Shown here one piece after another: positions 58,454 through 64,000 of a DNA stretch of 64,000 nt; position 1 is the first letter of the stretch, and each line of letters starts with the position of its first letter. The translations under genes and the position numbers were made by a program. The notes below the pieces were generated by a model. That model was not told where the DNA came from, did no database searches, and saw nothing but the letters and a program-made list of their open reading frames with translations. The stretch spans positions 57,102,001-57,166,000 of the forward strand of contig CM114271.1 in the NCBI GenBank assembly GCA_050084515.1, written 5' to 3'. Origin of the DNA: Blasia pusilla (lineage: Eukaryota; Marchantiophyta; Marchantiopsida; Blasiales).

Positions 58454-60082
58454 TCATGCTACTTGGACCCACACACCTCCACTCGGAATGCCGTCGTTGT
58501 TGGCGAACATCATGTAGTACGCAGGAGGAGCTATGGTGGAGTTGAGGGGAGCAGTCACTATGATCCTGTATTGCTGGGAAGTGGCAGTGCGAATCGGAAC
58601 GGTGACGTGGAGTTTGAGCAGCCTCTGGCCTTGAGCAAAGGAGTGGGAAACGAAGGGGCACGAGAGCATGTTGACATGGAGTAGGTTTGCGGGAGCGGAG
58701 GCGAGAGAAATGGTGATTTGGAAGGTCTGGCCGTAAGTGAGCTTGGCGGGGTAGGAGATGAATCGGGGTTTCCGAGAGTCGAATTTGCCGTGGAGATATG
58801 GAGGAGAGAACGCCTCCACGCGAAGCTCGGTGGGGAAGGGGCCCGAGAAGGTGTACATCTGGTGGGTGTTGCTGCCAGCCACCAGAATCCTCCCGTCGGG
58901 AAGCAAATTGGCGGTGGCGTGGTACATTCTCGGGATGCTGGAGCTGGCGTAAGTGCGAAATCGATCGCCGTCGGGACTGTCGGGCGCGTACAGCACCGGA
59001 GCGAGGGCCGGATTAGAAGCCGAGCCCCATCCTTGGGATCCATTCTGAGCTCCATTGATGATGAGCACGTCCGCAGTCGGCAGCAGGATCATGTCCCCCA
59101 TGCAGCGTCGAAAGGGCATGGTTTCCATCTGCCATGAAGGGTTCGAGCTCGTGACAGTCATCCTCCCACACGTCTGCGATGCTCCCCACTGCGCCCACGC
59201 GTTCTGGTAGGCACCCAGTCTCGCGCCCCCACAGACCAAAACCTCCACATCGCCAGATTCGCTGGCAGCATCCAGAGCCAGCATGACGCTGGATCCAGCC
59301 GATGGGTAGTTCCTGGGCTCGCCCGGAATCTGGGGGTACTTCCTGATCACGGTGTTGGTGCTGTAGTCCAGCAGAATGGAGTCCCGATTCGCGAAGATGT
59401 ACACATTGCCGTCCGGCAGCAAGTGCACGAAAGGGTAGTAGTTATCGTTCTGGAAGTCCCTAGTATCTTGCAGAAACTGCAGGAAGAACGTCCCTTCTAC
59501 GGCCCTCCTGGGGAGAAACTCGTAGGTGAAGACATTTCGACCGCCCACTATGAGCACTCGACCGTCGGGAAGCAGCTGGTCCGTGGAATACCAGCGCCCG
59601 CTCTGAAGGGTGGTGCCGTTGGATTCCACCCAGTCGCAAGCGCCGCCAGGCAGACACGGCGTGAGGCTTCTCACCTTCTTGTTGCCTTCGAAATCGCCAC
59701 CTGTCTGCTGCAGTGTGCCGTCGGGGAGGAACTGGCCGGAGGAGCACCAGGTGTCGGTGAGGATGGTGAGAGGGCGAACGGTATTGCTGGCGGGGTCGAG
59801 CATGACGGAGTGGGCGGTGCAGTCGTGGGTCAGCTGCTGGTCGAGAGGATTGTCGCGGCAGGAGCCGTTGGAGAGGCGGATCTGGGACGCTCCGATGTTG
59901 GTGCGGTCGAGGAGCACCACGGTGTCGAAGCGGGTCACGGCGCTGTGCATTGAGGCGATGCCTGCGTTGTCCGAAACTAATGTCCATGAGCCTCGCGCTT
60001 CTGATGTGCCCGATAAACGTTCGGACAGGACCAGAGCCAGAACGAGCAGTGCTTCTGCTGCTCGTCGATGCCAACTGCCCAT
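58454..60082 (-). CDS. Secreted glyoxal oxidase / galactose oxidase-like copper-radical oxidase
   Basis: A single-exon, 542-residue protein. Residues 1 to about 29 form a signal peptide with a hydrophobic LLVLALVLS core and probable cleavage after Ser-Glu-Ala. Residues about 35-300 form the glyoxal oxidase N-terminal beta-propeller with repeated LLPDG(R/N)V turns. The C-terminal DUF1929 domain starts near 435. Residues aligning with the galactose oxidase copper/radical site are present: Cys113 (DTWCSSG) and Tyr165 (RWYSTDQLLPDG) for the thioether-linked radical pair, Tyr387-His388 (RMYHATANLLPDG), and a His near 480 (VSHSFAQGQR). The family oxidises aldehydes or primary alcohols to make H2O2 outside the cell, often in cell-wall or sporopollenin-related processes. 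The true substrate is unknown. GC content is high and no defect is visible. Long plus-strand ORFs here (59423-59953, 59610-60314) are its shadows. Confidence 0.93.
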   Translation of the reverse strand: MGSWHRRAAEALLVLALVLSERLSGTSEARGSWTLVSDNAGIASMHSAVTRFDTVVLLDRTNIGASQIRLSNGSCRDNPLDQQLTHDCTAHSVMLDPASNTVRPLTILTDTWCSSGQFLPDGTLQQTGGDFEGNKKVRSLTPCLPGGACDWVESNGTTLQSGRWYSTDQLLPDGRVLIVGGRNVFTYEFLPRRAVEGTFFLQFLQDTRDFQNDNYYPFVHLLPDGNVYIFANRDSILLDYSTNTVIRKYPQIPGEPRNYPSAGSSVMLALDAASESGDVEVLVCGGARLGAYQNAWAQWGASQTCGRMTVTSSNPSWQMETMPFRRCMGDMILLPTADVLIINGAQNGSQGWGSASNPALAPVLYAPDSPDGDRFRTYASSSIPRMYHATANLLPDGRILVAGSNTHQMYTFSGPFPTELRVEAFSPPYLHGKFDSRKPRFISYPAKLTYGQTFQITISLASAPANLLHVNMLSCPFVSHSFAQGQRLLKLHVTVPIRTATSQQYRIIVTAPLNSTIAPPAYYMMFANNDGIPSGGVWVQVA

Positions 60083-60084
60083 TT

Positions 60085-60370
60085 CTTTCTCTCTCTCTCT
60101 CTCTGTGTCGCAAGGCTACGACAGGCACTACTTAATGAGTACAGTCTCTCTCCCTCCTATTTTCTTAATTTGCGACTGCGGAAAGCTGCAGGATTCGTCA
60201 ATTTTCGAAACTCAATCTCGTTCTGTATCTGTAATCCGAGGAATTCGTCAATGGATCTCTGATGTCCTCGACTTCGTCTCGATGGGCTCTGACACATTCC
60301 AATCGACCGAGTAAACTCTTGCGAATTCTCTCTCTCTCTCTCTGGCACTACTTAATGAGTACAGTCTCCC
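60085..60370 (-). promoter_or_regulatory. Oxidase 5' region with duplicated (CT)n and 25-bp block
   Basis: A CT run directly abuts the start codon (60085-60107, GA on the coding strand). A second CT run lies at 60328-60343. Each is followed on the plus strand by GGCACTACTTAATGAGTACA plus GTCTC, at 60124-60148 and 60344-60368. This looks like a ~220-bp duplication of the leader/promoter. GA/CT tracts near plant start sites are common core-promoter features. Confidence 0.6.
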
Positions 60371-62244
60371 TCTGTGAATTCTCCAAGCTCTGGTCTGCAG
60401 CAGTCTGCTAATCTTGTTGGACTCGCAAGGATGCGTCTCGAGTCTCGATCTCAGGTCAGTGAGCCTTGGAGTGGAAGTCCAGACTCCAAAACTCGAATGG
60501 CCACCTTGTAGAAGTCTGCTGAGCCATGTGCGGAATTTAAAAGGGCTAGGACCCAGTAAACTTCCCGCGGCGAAGGAGGTCACTTTATGACATGGGACAG
60601 ATCCAAGTTGACAAAATGAATAGTGCTCTTTCGTCATTTCGATATGTCGACGCCCACCTCACTCCTTGGCTAGCTGCCCCAAGCGAGGACGACAATTCAT
60701 GCAGTGCACAACCCGCTGAATTCATGCTGTGCATATGTGGCTGAATTTGTGGAGTGCCTATCTTCAAGCTGCTGCTGAATTCATGGAGTACGTACCTCGC
60801 TGAATTCATGCAGTCCTCCTTATCAAACTAGTCATCTTGAGAGCAAAGATGACCGTAGCTTGCATGCATGCAGGCATGCGCGCACGAGATTGTCATTGCA
60901 AGCTGTCGACGCGCACAAAGAGATTCCGGTTTGTATATTACAATTAGGAAGATGGTCCGAAACGCAACCCTCCGTGTGGGAGTGAGGAGATCAGATTCAG
61001 TAATTCACGGCCCGGCTTCCCATCATCCACAATGCTGACCAGCCAGTTGGAAACGACTCTCGGATCAATTTCCATATCTTGTGACCACCATGTTTGCTGC
61101 CCATCTTGGACTCGAGCTCACAAGCTAGGAAGCTGCGGATCGCCACAAAATCTGAAGGAGCGCTGAATCGCAGCCTTACTCCGTGCCTGGCAGCCTAGCT
61201 ACATCTGAACTTCGACGTGTTCAATCCAGAGGCCCGCACTACCACATCTCGAGCGCGAGCGATCTCCATCTCATGGCACTGCATCGCCATGGCCAGCGGT
61301 GCGCGCTTCAGCGAACCCCGCACACTCAAAGTCTGCAGCTCCATTTCGTTGCTTCATCTCGCCCCGAATGTAACCCTCCCTACAACCCACATCCCAAACC
61401 CTCGCAGCGACCTCTCGCCTCCAGATTTTAGGCGCCTATCATAGCTTTCGAAAAGAGAAGGCGCTTCCTGCTCGACTTTCCCCAAATCGAAATGGTACTA
61501 AATAATTCCTTGAATTTCGCTTGGTTTCAGTAGATTTTTTGAGTCTTCTTTTCTTTCTCTAGTGACGAAAGGCGTTGGAACTTCGGTTATGTTAATTTAG
61601 TTCGTCACGGGATAAGGCCATCCTTTTTTAATTACATAAATTTGTATCAAAAATCTAGAAACACCTTCCTCTTTCACTTACGACTTTCTCATCTATATTA
61701 ATATGGGAGAGCTCCTTTTGATTTCCAAACACCTCTCCACCACATGTGATAAGTGGACATTATGTTTTACATGTTATGTTATGCGCAGCAAAGGAAAAAA
61801 GTGGAACATCATTAACAAACATCATTAAAAAAACACCATACTATTCTATATTCTATTGTGACTTTTTGATGTGGTAACCTGGCATAAAAGATGTCTCCTT
61901 AACTGTTGTACAAATATTGTACATGATTATTCCCTACACTCCCCCTCGTGGAATTACACTTAGGGGTTGACACCTTTTATTGTTGATTGCTGTCCCTCTT
62001 CTATTGTTAAGGATTGTCATTTAAGGAGAAAATCTATCACCCCAATATACTACTTTTTTAACAGGTTTTTTAGTTTGTATATTTAATTTACATGGACTTC
62101 TATAACGGATTGCCAAGCGGGTCTTGTAAGACTAAGTCACGTGATTCCATGGCTGTGGATGCTTAAGACCTTGGAAAGGATTGCCATAAATGAACTCTTG
62201 CTGCACTCCAAGGGCGACTATGGGAGTTAATACGTGCGAAAGCT
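60371..62244. other. Intergenic region upstream of the oxidase
   Basis: 60650-60810 contains several TGAATTCATG(C/G)(A/T)GT repeats. 61183-61444 (+) holds two overlapping short frames with no domain. Otherwise AT-rich. Confidence 0.3.
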
Positions 62245-62445
62245 ATGTTGTGGGGGGTTTGGAGCAATGATCGGGGAGATCCGGGGTTACGAGTAAAGCT
62301 ACGAAAAACCGGTTGGATTCGAGCATGTCCTTTGTATTTGGTATCTGAAAACCGGTTTAAAAACTGTATTACTGTTTCCGACTGGACATTCCCGGCAATA
62401 TACCGGGTCCCACGAGAAAACTCCCCGAACCCTGGTTTGGAGGGC
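62245..62445 (+). repeat. CCGGTT-rich dispersed repeat, copy 4
   Basis: AAAAACCGGTTGGATTCG, CCGGCAATATACCGGG and CCCCGAACCCTGGTTTGG match copy 1 (23206-23320). CCGGGGTTACG and TCCTTTGTATTTGGTATCT match copies 2 and 3 read on the minus strand. An ORF across it (62245-62448) is not a gene. Confidence 0.7.
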
Positions 62446-62716
62446 TAAGAATAAGCCTCAAAACCACTTCATGATTTTCTTCAATTGTCACCTCCAGATC
62501 TGCGTGTGACATTAATGCCACCCCTTTCTCACCTCATTCCATTCATCCTCCGTCGACCTATTACAGTAGTGCGCGGCGTACAGTAGTGACAGAGTCCGAC
62601 CGCTTCCTCGTTAATAGTACCGCTCAACTCGACAGGTTGTTTGTCATTTTGGCGGGAACTTTGAGGGCTCGATAACACGTATTGTTATGCGGATGGGTTT
62701 ACTGAGTTGGCGCGTT

Positions 62717-62754
62717 CCATCCATGGCGTATGGAGCACCATACGCCATGGATGG
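62717..62754. repeat. Perfect 17-bp-arm hairpin
   Basis: CCATCCATGGCGTATGG at 62717-62733 is followed by AGCA and then its exact reverse complement at 62738-62754. No T-run follows, so it is not a simple terminator. The surrounding 62640-63040 region shows no certain gene. Confidence 0.85.
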
Positions 62755-63891
62755 AGATGGAGACGGGTTCCATCCACTTTTTTCTCTTACCCTCACGTAC
62801 TCGACTCTTTAGTCGCGTTTTTCTTACTCCGGATGGGTTTTCCATCACTCGCGGCTTGAATCTACAGGTTGTTCATAGTTTTAAGGGCAGTCCCGAGGGC
62901 GAGATGGTTGTGGCTATTCTTTTGGTTGGTGTGCTCCGTCCATCCAAGACAGAAGGACAGATCGCCTCTACTATACTTCAGCTCGACTCGACGGGTTGTC
63001 GAGCATTTTTGGCAATCCCATGGCCAAAAACGTAACACGTAGTTAACCATGGTGATTTTTGTTTGGGTTGGTGAGTTATATCCATCTAGGATACGAAATT
63101 GAAAGTCAGAAAGGGGTGAACAGGAACCTTTTGAAGCCCAAAAGAGGAGGGACTCATACAGTTGAGTACTTCGACTGGCGCTAAACCTTAAAGGTCTTAA
63201 GCAACCCAGAAAAGGGTATTCCCCTTGCACTAAGAAGAGAGACAAAATCAATAACACCTAGACTCAGGGTCTCACTTCAACGGAAGAGACACATAACGTA
63301 CGACAAAGTATACAGTTTTTTAATTGGATTTCGGGGAAGATTTTTAGAATACTGTGGAAGAACTTAAGGGTGTTTTTTATTTATGGCTGCCCTTATAAAA
63401 ACAATAGGGCATTATTAATTTGTCGGGAGTACACGGAAGATGTCCAAGAAAGTAAGGAAATTTTTTTTTAAATTGATGGATACACGTGTCAACCATGTAT
63501 TGGTCCACGTGTCAGCTCTTTGAGTATTTTTTAGCTAGCCCAACAAAATAAATGAGAGGGATTTTTTAATTAATTTTGAATTTTAAGTGCTTATCTAACC
63601 TAATGAGGACGTTGGCGGGCGGGTGAGGGGAATCTCGGGGGTCGGGGTTGCAGCTCGGATGCAGAAAAGGAATGTTGATCGTTCAGGGTCGAAGCTCGAG
63701 ACCACAGCTTGGGGAGTGCTAATCGTCCAAGAAAAATTGGAGTGTTGCTTCCACATTCTCCTTTCGTCTGAGAGGTCGTGCTTGGAATTGATTTTTTCCA
63801 GATCTGAAGCAATTTTGAAGCACCCTATCATTCTCAGCACCGTCCAACCAGCAGGGCATGACAAGGTCGCAAGGCTATGACAGACCATAGA

Positions 63892-63987
<96 letters not shown>
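63892..63987. repeat. (CT)n microsatellite, about 46 repeats
   Basis: Uninterrupted CT dinucleotides from about 63895 to 63986, near the window end. The flanking 63595-63888 ORFs on both strands are antisense to each other and unassigned. Confidence 0.95.
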
Positions 63988-63990
<3 letters not shown>

Positions 63991-64000
63991 CTTGGCAAGG

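Noticed and set aside
59423-60314. Long plus-strand ORFs (176 and 234 codons)
   Set aside because: They are antisense shadows of the GC-rich oxidase gene on the minus strand, which has a full domain set.

Overview
The window is nuclear DNA of a land plant. It has spliceosomal introns with GT-AG borders, GC-rich genes set in AT-rich intergenic DNA, and many degraded retroelements. A bryophyte (moss or liverwort) fits best. The chalcone synthase at 27.5-29.2 kb reads like the bryophyte form of that enzyme, and the Ty3/gypsy and SWIM-domain relics look like types I associate with bryophyte genomes. I cannot name the species.

Three loci look intact. (1) 3010-5080, +, five exons: a plastid-targeted DUF212 membrane protein (acid phosphatase/vanadium haloperoxidase-related). 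(2) 27467-29248, +, two exons: a chalcone synthase with every catalytic and substrate-pocket residue I checked, a TATA-like box, a G-box and a perfect 25-bp-arm hairpin upstream. (3) 58454-60082, -, one exon: a secreted glyoxal/galactose oxidase-like copper-radical oxidase. A 485-residue ORF (48093-49550, +) with proline-rich repeats is probably expressed but unrecognised. Just downstream (about 50.8-53.4 kb) lies a multi-exon, MULE-derived SWIM zinc-finger gene with one in-frame stop.

The rest is mostly relics. 0.05-2.0 kb (+): 3' part of a non-LTR element with a C-terminal zinc knuckle and endonuclease-like domain. 15.95-20.55 kb (-): an APE-type LINE, split by a 1005-bp solo LTR and headed by five ~175-bp tandem monomers. 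33.05-35.6 kb (-): a Ty3/gypsy pol fragment, split by a 488-bp solo LTR. Two further solo LTRs lie at 9.58-10.22 and 46.24-46.88 kb. All four solo LTRs have target-site duplications that can be read by eye.

The most unusual region is 36.5-44.9 kb (-). It holds a degraded multi-exon gene with the motif order of a circularly permuted (beta-class) amino-methyltransferase: motif IV-like, then X, then I. Its introns and 3' flank carry about 30 copies of a ~28-bp palindromic hairpin repeat. A CCGGTT-rich dispersed repeat brackets both the chalcone synthase locus (23.2 and 31.4 kb) and the oxidase locus (55.7 and 62.3 kb), with the two copies at each locus in opposite orientation.

All exon borders and domain calls come from reading the sequence. 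No database search was possible.
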